Origin: Sphingomonas pokkalii
GTDB lineage: Bacteria > Pseudomonadota > Alphaproteobacteria > Sphingomonadales > Sphingomonadaceae
DNA length: 64,000 nt
Assembly: GCF_003096275.1 (NCBI RefSeq)
Contig: NZ_QENQ01000001.1
Location: forward strand, 667,478 to 731,477
Direction of reading: 5' to 3'
Below are positions 36,435 through 43,991 of this stretch, piece by piece; positions within the stretch are counted from its first letter, which is position 1, and the number at the start of each line of letters is the position of its first letter. A model generated the notes under the pieces. The model saw only the letters and a list, made by a program, of their open reading frames with translations, was not told where the DNA came from and did no database searches. The position numbers and the translations under genes were made by a program.

Positions 36435-37640
36435 TCAAGCCGGTGCGCGCGTGATCCAGGCGGGCGCGGGCAATCGCACCGCGTCCGCGATCAGCCACAG
36501 CATCGCGATGCCGCGCACGCTCGCGGCGATCAATATGTCGTGCGGCGTCGCATAGGGCCAGGCTCCCTCCAGGCCGGCAAACCACCAGAACTCAGCGAAA
36601 TAGGCGGCGATGTCGCCGATCACGAACAGCGCCAGCGGCTTGAGGCGGGGGCTCGTCATCACCAGCATCGGGTAGAGCCACAGGTCGAACTGGGGCGAAT
36701 ACACCTTGTTCGTCAGCATGAACCAGGCGAGCACGGGGGTGAACAGCACCCACAGCTGCGCACGGTGCTGCCGCCAGCCCAGCGCGATGATCGCCGCCGC
36801 GCCTGCCACAAAGGCCAGCGCCGCATATAGATTGCGCTCCGCGATCCCCGTGCTCCAGAACTGCTGCGCCGCCAGGATTTCCCACGCCGATCCGGCGGTG
36901 CCCGCACGCTCCTGCGAGAAACGGTAGAATTCGGACCAGTTTTCCGGCGCCGCCAGCGCGACCGGCAGGTTCACCGCCGCCCAGGTGCCGATCGCCACCA
37001 GCGTGCAGGTGGCGGCCGTGGCGATCCGCTCCCGCCACGATCGGCCGGGCGCGAACAGTGCGGAAAGGCCGATCAGCGGCAGCAGCAGCACCGGGAACAG
37101 CTTCGCCGCCGCGCCAAGCGCCGCGAGCGCCGCCGCCAGTACCAGTTGCTGGCGGCGGGCGGCGAGCAGCGCCGCGACGGCGAGCGTGCCCGCTCCCAGG
37201 TCCCAGTTATGCCCGAGATAGAGGATCAGCGGCGGCGCGGCGGCCCAGAGCCACAGGCGGGTCCGATCCATGCCGGCGCGCAGGAACATCCACAGGATCA
37301 GCCCCGCCAGCAGCGCATTGACCAGGGTTACAGCGGCCAGAAACGTAGCGGCGTTGGCGAATGTGCCGAAAAGGCCGCGCGCCAACGCGCCTTCGAGCCA
37401 GATCTGCAGCCCGGTAAGCACCGGATATTCCATCGGCGTCTGGAAATAGGGGATCATCCCCTGATCGACATGGCGCTGCCCCCAGAACGGCACCGCGTCG
37501 CTATAGCAGCCGGTGGTATATTGGATGGCGTTCACCCAGCCATGCGCGGTGCAATGCGCCTTGAACCACCAACTGAGCACGCAGGTGAGCGCCATGGTGA
37601 GCACCAGCGCGCGGGCGCGCCCATCGATCCGCTGAATCAT
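36435..37640 (-). CDS. GT-C type polytopic membrane protein (GT87/DUF2029-like mannosyltransferase family)
   Basis: A 401-residue integral membrane protein with about ten hydrophobic helices. The first periplasmic loop has GCYSDAVPFWGQRHVDQGM then PYFQTPMEYPVLTGLQIW: an acidic residue after the first helix plus EYPVLTG is the pattern of GT-C glycosyltransferases related to GT87, which use polyprenyl-phosphate sugars. The start was placed at the ATG with AAGGGG upstream (37638-37640). No partner glycan genes are adjacent and it is flanked by genes in the opposite direction, so its substrate and role are unknown. It could also be an unrelated DUF2029 membrane protein. Confidence 0.72.
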   Translation of the reverse strand: MIQRIDGRARALVLTMALTCVLSWWFKAHCTAHGWVNAIQYTTGCYSDAVPFWGQRHVDQGMIPYFQTPMEYPVLTGLQIWLEGALARGLFGTFANAATFLAAVTLVNALLAGLILWMFLRAGMDRTRLWLWAAAPPLILYLGHNWDLGAGTLAVAALLAARRQQLVLAAALAALGAAAKLFPVLLLPLIGLSALFAPGRSWRERIATAATCTLVAIGTWAAVNLPVALAAPENWSEFYRFSQERAGTAGSAWEILAAQQFWSTGIAERNLYAALAFVAGAAAIIALGWRQHRAQLWVLFTPVLAWFMLTNKVYSPQFDLWLYPMLVMTSPRLKPLALFVIGDIAAYFAEFWWFAGLEGAWPYATPHDILIAASVRGIAMLWLIADAVRLPAPAWITRAPA

Positions 37641-37726
37641 CCCGAACCCCTTCGCCCTCGCTGGTACAGGGCCGATAGCCGAGCGTCCATCTGGACACGG
37701 CGAGTTTCGGAACATAAAAGGAACAA

Positions 37727-38974
37727 ATGGCGCAACTCGATACCCGTGCGAAGCTGGCGATTCTTGCCGATGCCGCGAAATATGATGCGTCCTGTGCGTC
37801 TTCGGGGACGACCAGGCGCACGTCGAAGGATGGCAAGGGGCTGGGCTCCACGACCGGGATGGGCATCTGCCACGCCTATGCGCCGGACGGGCGCTGCATC
37901 AGCCTGCTCAAGATCCTGCTGACCAACAGCTGCATCTTCGACTGCCATTACTGCATCAACCGCAAGAGCTCGAACGTGCGGCGCGCGCGGTTCACGCCGG
38001 CCGAGGTGGTGGATCTGACGCTCAATTTCTATCGGCGGAATTATATCGAGGGGCTGTTCCTCTCCTCGGGTATCATCCGTTCGTCCAACTACACGATGGA
38101 GCAGCTGGTCGAGGTCGCGCGCTGCTTGCGCGAGGACCATGATTTCCGGGGCTATATCCACCTGAAGACGATCCCGGATGCGGACCCGGCGCTGGTCCAC
38201 CAGGCGGGGCTCCATGCCGATCGCGTCTCGATCAATGTCGAACTGCCGACGGTGGCCGGGCTCACGCGGCTGGCGCCCGAGAAATCCGCGCCGCGCATCG
38301 AAGGCGCGATGCTGGGGATGCGCAGCGCGATCGAGGACGGGGCGGATGCGCGCAAACGCTACCGCTCGGCGCCCAGGTTCGCGCCTGCCGGACAGTCGAC
38401 GCAGATGATCGTCGGCGCCGATGCCGCGACGGACGGCGATATCATCGGCCGCGCGGCCGGGCTGTACGATCGTTTCGGTTTGCGCCGCGTCTATTATTCG
38501 GCGTTCAGCCCGATTCCCGATGCGAGCGCGGTGCTGCCGCTCCAGCGCCCGCCCTTGATGCGCGAGCATCGGCTGTACCAGTCCGACTGGCTGATGCGCT
38601 TCTACGCGTACCGCCCGGACGAAGTGGCGCAGGCGGTGGACCCGGCGACGGGGATGCTGCCGCTCGACATCGATCCCAAGCTCGCCTGGGCGCTGCGCTT
38701 CCGAGACCGCTTCCCCGTCGACGTCAACCGCGCCCCGCGCGAGGCGTTGCTGCGCGTGCCGGGCTTGGGCACCAAGGCGGTCGCCTCGATCCTTGCGGCG
38801 CGAAAATGGCGGCGGCTGCGGCTGGAGGATGTCGCCCGGCTCACCGTCTCGCTGGCGAAGATCCGCCCGTTCCTCGTCACCGCCGACTGGCGGCCCGTGG
38901 CGTTGACCGACAAGGCCGATCTGCGCGCCTGGTTGGCGCCGAAAACCGAGCAACTCGAACTTTTTGCGGCATGA
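37727..38974 (+). CDS. Putative DNA modification/repair radical SAM protein (TIGR03916 type)
   Basis: A 415-residue radical SAM protein. The cluster motif CX3CX2C is at Cys69, Cys73 and Cys76 (SCIFDCHYCINR). The C-terminal third contains a helix-hairpin-helix DNA-binding module, RVPGLGTKAVASILAARKW, followed by LRLEDVARL. This matches the family annotated as putative DNA modification/repair radical SAM protein, which habitually neighbours a UdgX/TIGR03915 gene, as here (39545), with a hemerythrin gene between. The chemistry has not been established, to my knowledge; by analogy with spore photoproduct lyase it may repair a DNA lesion. The gene is divergent from the GT-C gene at 37640 with 86 bases between starts. 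Confidence 0.88.
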   Translation: MAQLDTRAKLAILADAAKYDASCASSGTTRRTSKDGKGLGSTTGMGICHAYAPDGRCISLLKILLTNSCIFDCHYCINRKSSNVRRARFTPAEVVDLTLNFYRRNYIEGLFLSSGIIRSSNYTMEQLVEVARCLREDHDFRGYIHLKTIPDADPALVHQAGLHADRVSINVELPTVAGLTRLAPEKSAPRIEGAMLGMRSAIEDGADARKRYRSAPRFAPAGQSTQMIVGADAATDGDIIGRAAGLYDRFGLRRVYYSAFSPIPDASAVLPLQRPPLMREHRLYQSDWLMRFYAYRPDEVAQAVDPATGMLPLDIDPKLAWALRFRDRFPVDVNRAPREALLRVPGLGTKAVASILAARKWRRLRLEDVARLTVSLAKIRPFLVTADWRPVALTDKADLRAWLAPKTEQLELFAA

Positions 38975-39055
38975 TGGGGGGGCTTGCGAACGACTCGCGC
39001 GAGCAACCTAGTCGCGTGCGGCCGGTTGGGGCTGGGAAACCAGGGAGAGACCCAC

Positions 39056-39541
39056 ATGGCCAAGCAATCGCGCATCTTCGCCGACCTCATCGCCGACCAT
39101 GATCGTCAGCGCGACCTTATCGCCAGGATCGACGTCACGACCGGCGACAGCCAGGAGCGGCGCGACCTGTTCGAGCAGCTCCGCCTCGAACTCCAGTCCC
39201 ATGCCGCGGCCGAGGAGGAATCGCTATATGCGACGATGCTCGCCGATCCGGATCTGCGCGAGGACGCGCGGCATTCGGTGTCCGAGCATAAGGAAGTCGA
39301 CGACATGCTCGGCGAGCTGATGGACATCGACATGGCGTCTTCCGGCTGGCTCACCAAGTTCCGGGCGATGAAGGATCGGTACCTCCACCATATCGACGAG
39401 GAGGAGGAAGAGATGTTCCCGACGGCCGAGAAGGCGCTGTCTTCCGAAGAGGAGGAGCGGCTGGGCAAGGTCTTCGAGAAGCGCAAGCCCAAGGAATTGG
39501 CGCGGGCCGAAGCCCATCCGCCGGGCGACGACCGCGAGTAA
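39056..39541 (+). CDS. Hemerythrin HHE-domain protein
   Basis: A 161-residue helical protein with the hemerythrin-like di-iron pattern: DLIADHDRQRDLIARI, LELQSHAAAEEESLYATM, VSEHKEVDDMLGEL and RYLHHIDEEEEEMFPTAEKA. It has the His/Glu ligands in the expected four-helix arrangement and a charged C-terminal tail. Such proteins bind oxygen, nitric oxide or iron, and some protect or assemble iron-sulfur clusters. It lies 81 bases after the radical SAM gene and its stop is only three bases before the UdgX start, so it is probably co-translated with UdgX. A role in supplying iron or guarding the Fe-S clusters of its neighbours is inference. Confidence 0.88.
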   Translation: MAKQSRIFADLIADHDRQRDLIARIDVTTGDSQERRDLFEQLRLELQSHAAAEEESLYATMLADPDLREDARHSVSEHKEVDDMLGELMDIDMASSGWLTKFRAMKDRYLHHIDEEEEEMFPTAEKALSSEEEERLGKVFEKRKPKELARAEAHPPGDDRE

Positions 39542-39544
39542 GCG

Positions 39545-41095
39545 TTGCGCGCCGTCACGCTTGCCGCCGAGGATGATTTCGAAGGCTGGCGCGATGCAGC
39601 GCGGGCGCTGGCCCAGGCGCATGTTGCGCCGGCGGAGGTGGTTTGGCGGGTTGGGGATGCGCCGGGGGATCTGTTTGCCCCGACTCCCCCTCACCCTTCC
39701 GCGCCTTCGGCGCTCCCTCCCTCTCCCACAAGGGGAGAGGGAGAATTGGCGTCCAACTCCCTCTCCCCTTGTAGGAGAGGGAAGGGGCCCGCTGCCGAAG
39801 GCAGTGGGAAGGGTGAGGGGGACGCTCGTCTAAAAGTCCCCCGCGCCTTCCTCGACCTCGCCCAGACGGTCATCCTGCATTCGGACTCGCAGCGCTTTGC
39901 CCTGCTCTACACGCTGCTCGCCACCGATCCGCGCCGGATCGAGGACCGCGCAGACCCGCTGGTCCGTCGGCTGGAGCTTATGGCCAAGGCGGTACGCCGC
40001 GATATTCACAAGATGCGCGCCTTTGTCCGCTTCCGCGAACTGGTCGACGAGGGCGGCCCCCGCTTCATTGCCTGGTTCGAACCCGAACATCACATCGTCC
40101 GGGCCAATGCCCGCTTCTTCGTCGAGCGGTTCGCGAACATGCGCTGGTCGATCCTAACCCCCGAAGTGTCGCTCCATTGGGACGGTACCACGCTCAGTGA
40201 AGGCCCGGCGGCCAGCCGCGGCGACGCCCCCGCCGACGATCCGGTCGAGGCGGTGTGGAAGACCTATTATGCCGCCATCTTCAATCCGGCGCGGCTGAAG
40301 ACCGGTGCGATGCTGAAGGAAATGCCGCGCAAATACTGGAAGAACATGCCCGAGACGGCGTTGGTCAAGGAACTGGTGGCCGGCGCCCGGGCGCGGGAGA
40401 CGGCGATGGTGGAGACGGCGCGCCATTCCGTCGGCGGCAATGTGCAGGGCGCCTGGGAGGCACTGCGCGACGAGGCGGCGGCGTGCACCCGCTGCCCGCT
40501 CTACGCGCCGGCGACGCAGACGGTGTTCGGCGAGGGCCCTCTGGATGCCGATATGATGCTGGTCGGCGAGCAGCCGGGCGACCAGGAGGATCTTGCCGGC
40601 CGCGCATTTGTCGGCCCTGCCGGGCAGATGCTCGATCGCGCGTTGGACGCGGCGGGAATCGATCGCGGCAAGCTCTACATTACCAACGCGGTCAAGCATT
40701 TCAAGTTCGAGCCGCGCGGCAAGCGCCGAATCCACGCCAGGCCCGATGCCGGCGAGATCACCGCCTGCCGCTGGTGGTACGCGCAGGAAGTCGCGCTGGT
40801 CCGCCCCAAGCTGGTCGTGGCGCTCGGCGCCACCGCCGCGCGCCAGATCACCGGCAAGGCGGCGACGATTTCCAGGCTGCGCGGCCAGAAGCTTGCGCTG
40901 CCCGACGGCGCCACCGGCTGGGTGACCGTGCACCCGAGCTACCTGCTGCGCCTGCCCGACGCCGAGGCGGCCGCGCAGGCCTATCGCGACTTCGTCGCCG
41001 ATCTGCGCGGCGCCCGGGCCCTGCTCGACGGCGCGATGCCCCTTGCGCGAAACGATCCTCAGGCCGATGTTTCGGCTTTAACCCCCGTCCTGTAA
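39545..41095 (+). CDS. udgX: UdgX fusion: TIGR03915 (DUF4130) domain plus uracil-DNA-binding UdgX domain
   Basis: A 516-residue fusion. Residues 1 to ~255 are the TIGR03915-type domain ([20 protein letters not shown] ... [19 protein letters not shown]). Residues ~300-510 are a UdgX-type family-4-like uracil-DNA glycosylase: [38 protein letters not shown], the R-loop KRRIH with His397, and HPSYLLR. UdgX is known to form a covalent bond with abasic DNA through that His after excising uracil. The start is TTG (39545). The domain 1 linker (residues ~47-93) is encoded by an in-frame inverted pair of palindromic repeats. Neighbours: radical SAM and hemerythrin genes upstream, DnaJ-like downstream. 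Confidence 0.9.
   Translation: MRAVTLAAEDDFEGWRDAARALAQAHVAPAEVVWRVGDAPGDLFAPTPPHPSAPSALPPSPTRGEGELASNSLSPCRRGKGPAAEGSGKGEGDARLKVPRAFLDLAQTVILHSDSQRFALLYTLLATDPRRIEDRADPLVRRLELMAKAVRRDIHKMRAFVRFRELVDEGGPRFIAWFEPEHHIVRANARFFVERFANMRWSILTPEVSLHWDGTTLSEGPAASRGDAPADDPVEAVWKTYYAAIFNPARLKTGAMLKEMPRKYWKNMPETALVKELVAGARARETAMVETARHSVGGNVQGAWEALRDEAAACTRCPLYAPATQTVFGEGPLDADMMLVGEQPGDQEDLAGRAFVGPAGQMLDRALDAAGIDRGKLYITNAVKHFKFEPRGKRRIHARPDAGEITACRWWYAQEVALVRPKLVVALGATAARQITGKAATISRLRGQKLALPDGATGWVTVHPSYLLRLPDAEAAAQAYRDFVADLRGARALLDGAMPLARNDPQADVSALTPVL
39684..39821. repeat. In-frame inverted pair of palindromic elements inside udgX
   Basis: Two ~60-base units in opposite orientation sit within the coding sequence. 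Unit 1 (39684-39743) contains CCCCCTCACCCTTCCGCGCC then CTCCCTCTCCCACAAGGGG; unit 2 (39757-39821) is its near reverse complement, containing CTCCCTCTCCCCTTGTAGGA and ending GGGAAGGGTGAGGGGG. A third copy in the unit-2 orientation lies at 63896-63953. The span is 138 bases, a multiple of three, with no stop in the gene frame, and encodes about residues 47-93, a Pro/Ser/Gly-rich stretch not expected in this domain. Confidence 0.88.
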
Positions 41096-41133
41096 GGGGC
41101 GGGCAATCGGCATTGGATGCATTGGGGATATTG

Positions 41134-42066
41134 GTGGCAGATCCATACGGTACGCTCGGGGTGGCGCGCGGCGCGAGCGAGGACGAGATCAAGAAGGCCT
41201 ATCGTAAGCTCGCCAAGGAGCTGCATCCCGATCGCAACAAGGATAATCCGAAGGCTTCGGAGAAGTTCAGCCAGGTCACCCAAGCCTATGACCTGCTGAC
41301 CGACAAGGACAAGCGCGCCCGTTTCGACCGCGGCGAGATCGATGGCGATGGCAACCCCACCGCGCCGTTCGGCTTTGGCGCCGGTGCGGGCGGCGCCGGC
41401 GGATTCCGCCCCGGCGGCGGACAGTTCGATTTCGGTGGCGGAGAAGCGGATCTCGGCGACATTTTCGAAGGACTGTTCGGCGGCGGCAAACGCGGCGGTG
41501 GCGGGTTCAGCGGCGGCTTTGGCGGCTTTGGCCGGCGCCCCCAGCCCAAGGGCGCCAATATCGCCTATCGGCTCGCCGTCTCGTTCGAGGACGCGGCGAA
41601 GCTCGCTCCCCAGCGGATCACGCTGCGAGACGGCAAGACGATCGATCTCAAGCTGCCCGCCGGCCTGGAGGAAGGCACGCAGATGCGCCTCGCGGGCAAG
41701 GGGGAGGAAGGCCCGGGCGGCCCGGGGGATGCGATCGTAACGATCGAGATCCAGTCGCATCGATTCTACACCCGCGATGGCGACGATATCCGGCTCGACC
41801 TGCCGGTGACGCTCAACGAGGCCGTGCTCGGTGCGCAGGTGCGCGTTCCAACCCCGGACGGCCCCGTGATGCTGACGGTGCCGAAGGGGGCAAGTTCGGG
41901 CAAGGTCCTGCGCCTCAAGGGGCGCGGCTTCCACAAAAGGGGGAGCGGGCGTGGCGATCTGTTCGTAACGCTGATGGTCGAACTGCCGGCGCACGACGAA
42001 GCGTTGGTCGAATTCGCCAAGAGCTGGCAGGACAAGGGGAACCCACGCGCGCGCATGGGCGTCTGA
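41134..42066 (+). CDS. DnaJ C-terminal domain co-chaperone (CbpA-like, no zinc finger)
   Basis: A 310-residue type-B J-domain protein. The J domain is at residues 1-67 ([20 protein letters not shown] with the HPD of LHPDRNKD), followed by a Gly/Phe-rich region (about 75-135), then two beta-sandwich C-terminal domains ([20 protein letters not shown] ... [20 protein letters not shown]) without the CXXCXGXG zinc finger, as in CbpA. It stimulates DnaK. The start was set at GTG (41134-41136), with GGGGA six bases upstream; a TTG one codon earlier is possible. It follows udgX by 38 bases and precedes yihY by six. Confidence 0.88.
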   Translation: MADPYGTLGVARGASEDEIKKAYRKLAKELHPDRNKDNPKASEKFSQVTQAYDLLTDKDKRARFDRGEIDGDGNPTAPFGFGAGAGGAGGFRPGGGQFDFGGGEADLGDIFEGLFGGGKRGGGGFSGGFGGFGRRPQPKGANIAYRLAVSFEDAAKLAPQRITLRDGKTIDLKLPAGLEEGTQMRLAGKGEEGPGGPGDAIVTIEIQSHRFYTRDGDDIRLDLPVTLNEAVLGAQVRVPTPDGPVMLTVPKGASSGKVLRLKGRGFHKRGSGRGDLFVTLMVELPAHDEALVEFAKSWQDKGNPRARMGV

Positions 42067-42072
42067 TCCCTT

Positions 42073-43035
42073 GTGGAAGAACCGCTGAATTCAATCTCTC
42101 CGCATTCGCCCGAAGGGCGGCGGCTTCGGACGGGCGGGGGGATTCCGCGGCGGTTGCAGGATCTTGGCATCACCGACCGGATGGTGGAAATCACCAAGCG
42201 GATTGCGCTGGGGACCTTCAACGAAGGATTCACCTATGCCGGTAACCTGGCCTATCTCTCGCTGGTAACGCTGTTTCCGTTTTTCATCGTGGCAACCGCG
42301 CTGGCAAGCCTGGTCGGCCGCACCGGCGCCGGTATCCATGCGCTGGAAGCATTTTTGCAGACCGTGCCGAGCGACGTCGCGGCGTTGTTGCGCCAGCCGG
42401 TGATCGAGGTGCTGAACAGCCGCACCGGCGGGCTGTTGTGGCTGGGCGCGGTCGTCGGATTGTGGACGACCGCGGGCTTCATCGAAACGATCCGCGGCAT
42501 CCTGCGCCAGGCCTATGGCGTGCATTCGAACACGCCCTTCTGGCGCTATCGGCTCGCATCGATCGGCATGATCGTGGCGGCGGTGGTGATGGTGATGATG
42601 GCTTTTACCTTCCAGGTTATCCTGACCGGGGTCGAACAGTTTCTGTACCGCATCCTGCCCTGGGCAACGGAGGCGCAGCGCTTTGCCGCTGCCGGCCGCG
42701 CCCTGCCGGGGCTGGCGCTGTTCGGCGCGCTCTATGTGCTCTTCTACGCGTTGACGCCGGCGCAATATCGCGCGCGCTGTTACCCGAAATGGCCCGGAGC
42801 GCTGTTCACCACCCTGTGGTGGCTCAGTGTCACGGGCGGCTTGCCCTGGGTGCTGGCCGCACTCGGCGGATATGGCGCCACCTATGGCAGCCTTGCGGGC
42901 GTGATGGTCGCGCTGATCTTCTTCTTCCTGGTGGGCCTCGGCCTCGTCGTAGGGGCGGAGCTCAACGCCGCTCTGGCGGAAATGCCCGAAGCCGGTCTAG
43001 AGGGGGATCAAGCACAGGAGATTCAGAAGACGTGA
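42073..43035 (+). CDS. YihY/virulence factor BrkB family inner-membrane protein
   Basis: A 320-residue membrane protein with about six hydrophobic helices. Conserved family blocks: YAGNLAYLSLVTLFPFFIVA near residue 57, WLGAVVGLWTTAGFIETIRG, and in the second half GALFTTLWWLSVTGGLPWVL and YGATYGSLAGVMVALIFFFL. Earlier names (ribonuclease BN, BrkB) do not reflect a proven activity; function is unknown. The GTG start at 42073 preserves an N-terminal tail typical of alphaproteobacterial members; an ATG at residue 37 is an alternative. The stop overlaps the fabI start (GTGA). Confidence 0.86.
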   Translation: MEEPLNSISPHSPEGRRLRTGGGIPRRLQDLGITDRMVEITKRIALGTFNEGFTYAGNLAYLSLVTLFPFFIVATALASLVGRTGAGIHALEAFLQTVPSDVAALLRQPVIEVLNSRTGGLLWLGAVVGLWTTAGFIETIRGILRQAYGVHSNTPFWRYRLASIGMIVAAVVMVMMAFTFQVILTGVEQFLYRILPWATEAQRFAAAGRALPGLALFGALYVLFYALTPAQYRARCYPKWPGALFTTLWWLSVTGGLPWVLAALGGYGATYGSLAGVMVALIFFFLVGLGLVVGAELNAALAEMPEAGLEGDQAQEIQKT

Positions 43036-43835
43036 CCGGATTGATGCAAGGGAAGCGCGGGCTCATCATGGGCCTCGCCAACGACAAATCACTGGCATGG
43101 GGAATCGCCAAGGCACTGCACGCCCAGGGTGCGGAGCTGGCCTTTTCCTATCAGGGGGACGCGCTGCTCAAGCGGGTGAAGCCGCTGGCCGAGCAGGTCG
43201 GCTCCGATTTCCTCATCGATTGCGACGTGGCCGACATGGCCGCGCTCGACACCACCTTCGAGACGCTGGCGGCGCGCTGGCCGACGATCGATTTCGTCGT
43301 CCACGCGATCGGCTTCTCGGACAAGAACCAGCTGCGCGGGCGCTATTACGACACGACGCTCGACAACTTCCTGATGACGATGAACATCTCGGTGTTCAGC
43401 TTCACCGCGGTGGCGCAGCGCGCGCAGAAGATGATGCCGAACGGCGGCAGCCTGCTGACGCTGAGCTATTACGGCGCCGAGAAGGTGGTGCCGCATTACA
43501 ACGTGATGGGCGTCGCCAAGTCGGCGCTCGAGACCTCGGTCAAGTATCTCGCGATGGACATGGGGCCGGAGAATATCCGCGTCAACGCGATCTCGGCGGG
43601 CCCGATCCAGACGCTGGCGGCGCGCGGCATCGGCGACTTCAACTACATCCTCAAGTGGAACCAGCTGAACTCGCCGCTCCGCCGCAACGTCACGATCGAG
43701 GATGTCGGCGGCGCCGGCCTCTATCTGCTCTCGGACCTCGCCTCGGGCGTGACCGGGGAGATCCACCATGTCGACGCCGGCTACAACGTCATCGGCATGA
43801 AGGCCGAGGACGCGCCGGACATCGCGCTGGCCTGA
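43032..43835 (+). CDS. fabI: Enoyl-[acyl-carrier-protein] reductase FabI
   Basis: A 267-residue SDR-fold enoyl-ACP reductase completing each fatty-acid elongation cycle. The N-terminal KRGLIMGLANDKSLAWGIAK is the FabI nucleotide-binding signature (not the usual GxxxGxG). The catalytic tyrosine-lysine pair is in SYYGAEKVVPHYNVMGVAKS. SAGPIQTLAARGIGDF and GVTGEIHHVDAGYNVIG are also typical. Of three possible starts, GTG at 43032 was chosen: AGGAG (43016-43020) is 11 bases upstream, and it overlaps the YihY stop. FabI is the target of triclosan. A long bidirectional hairpin follows. Confidence 0.96.
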   Translation: MTGLMQGKRGLIMGLANDKSLAWGIAKALHAQGAELAFSYQGDALLKRVKPLAEQVGSDFLIDCDVADMAALDTTFETLAARWPTIDFVVHAIGFSDKNQLRGRYYDTTLDNFLMTMNISVFSFTAVAQRAQKMMPNGGSLLTLSYYGAEKVVPHYNVMGVAKSALETSVKYLAMDMGPENIRVNAISAGPIQTLAARGIGDFNYILKWNQLNSPLRRNVTIEDVGGAGLYLLSDLASGVTGEIHHVDAGYNVIGMKAEDAPDIALA

Positions 43836-43845
43836 GCCCTCGGGT

Positions 43846-43880
43846 GCCCGGTCCGGCGCGTTGGCCGCGCCGGGCCGGGC
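43846..43880. terminator. Hairpin terminator after fabI
   Basis: A 15-base stem, GCCCGGTCCGGCGCG (43846-43860) with CGCGCCGGGCCGGGC (43866-43880), one G-T pair, and a five-base loop, ten bases after the fabI stop. It lies between convergent genes and may serve both. The rest of 43881-43991 holds no gene or other clear signal. Confidence 0.6.
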
Positions 43881-43991
43881 CCTGCCGGTTGGTGACCGAC
43901 GACGGAACGACGTCGGGCCAGTGCCACCCGGCGAAGCCGCCCGGTTCTTTTCCGCCGTGGCCGATGCGTCGTCCTCGGCCGAGCCTCATCG

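Noticed and set aside
39684..39821. CRISPR-like repeats
   Set aside because: Only two inverted units, not direct repeats with unique spacers; no cas genes anywhere in the window.
40255..42066. An open frame joining UdgX-overlapping sequence to the DnaJ-like protein
   Set aside because: The first part is an out-of-frame shadow of udgX; the J domain has its own GTG start with a ribosome-binding site at 41134.
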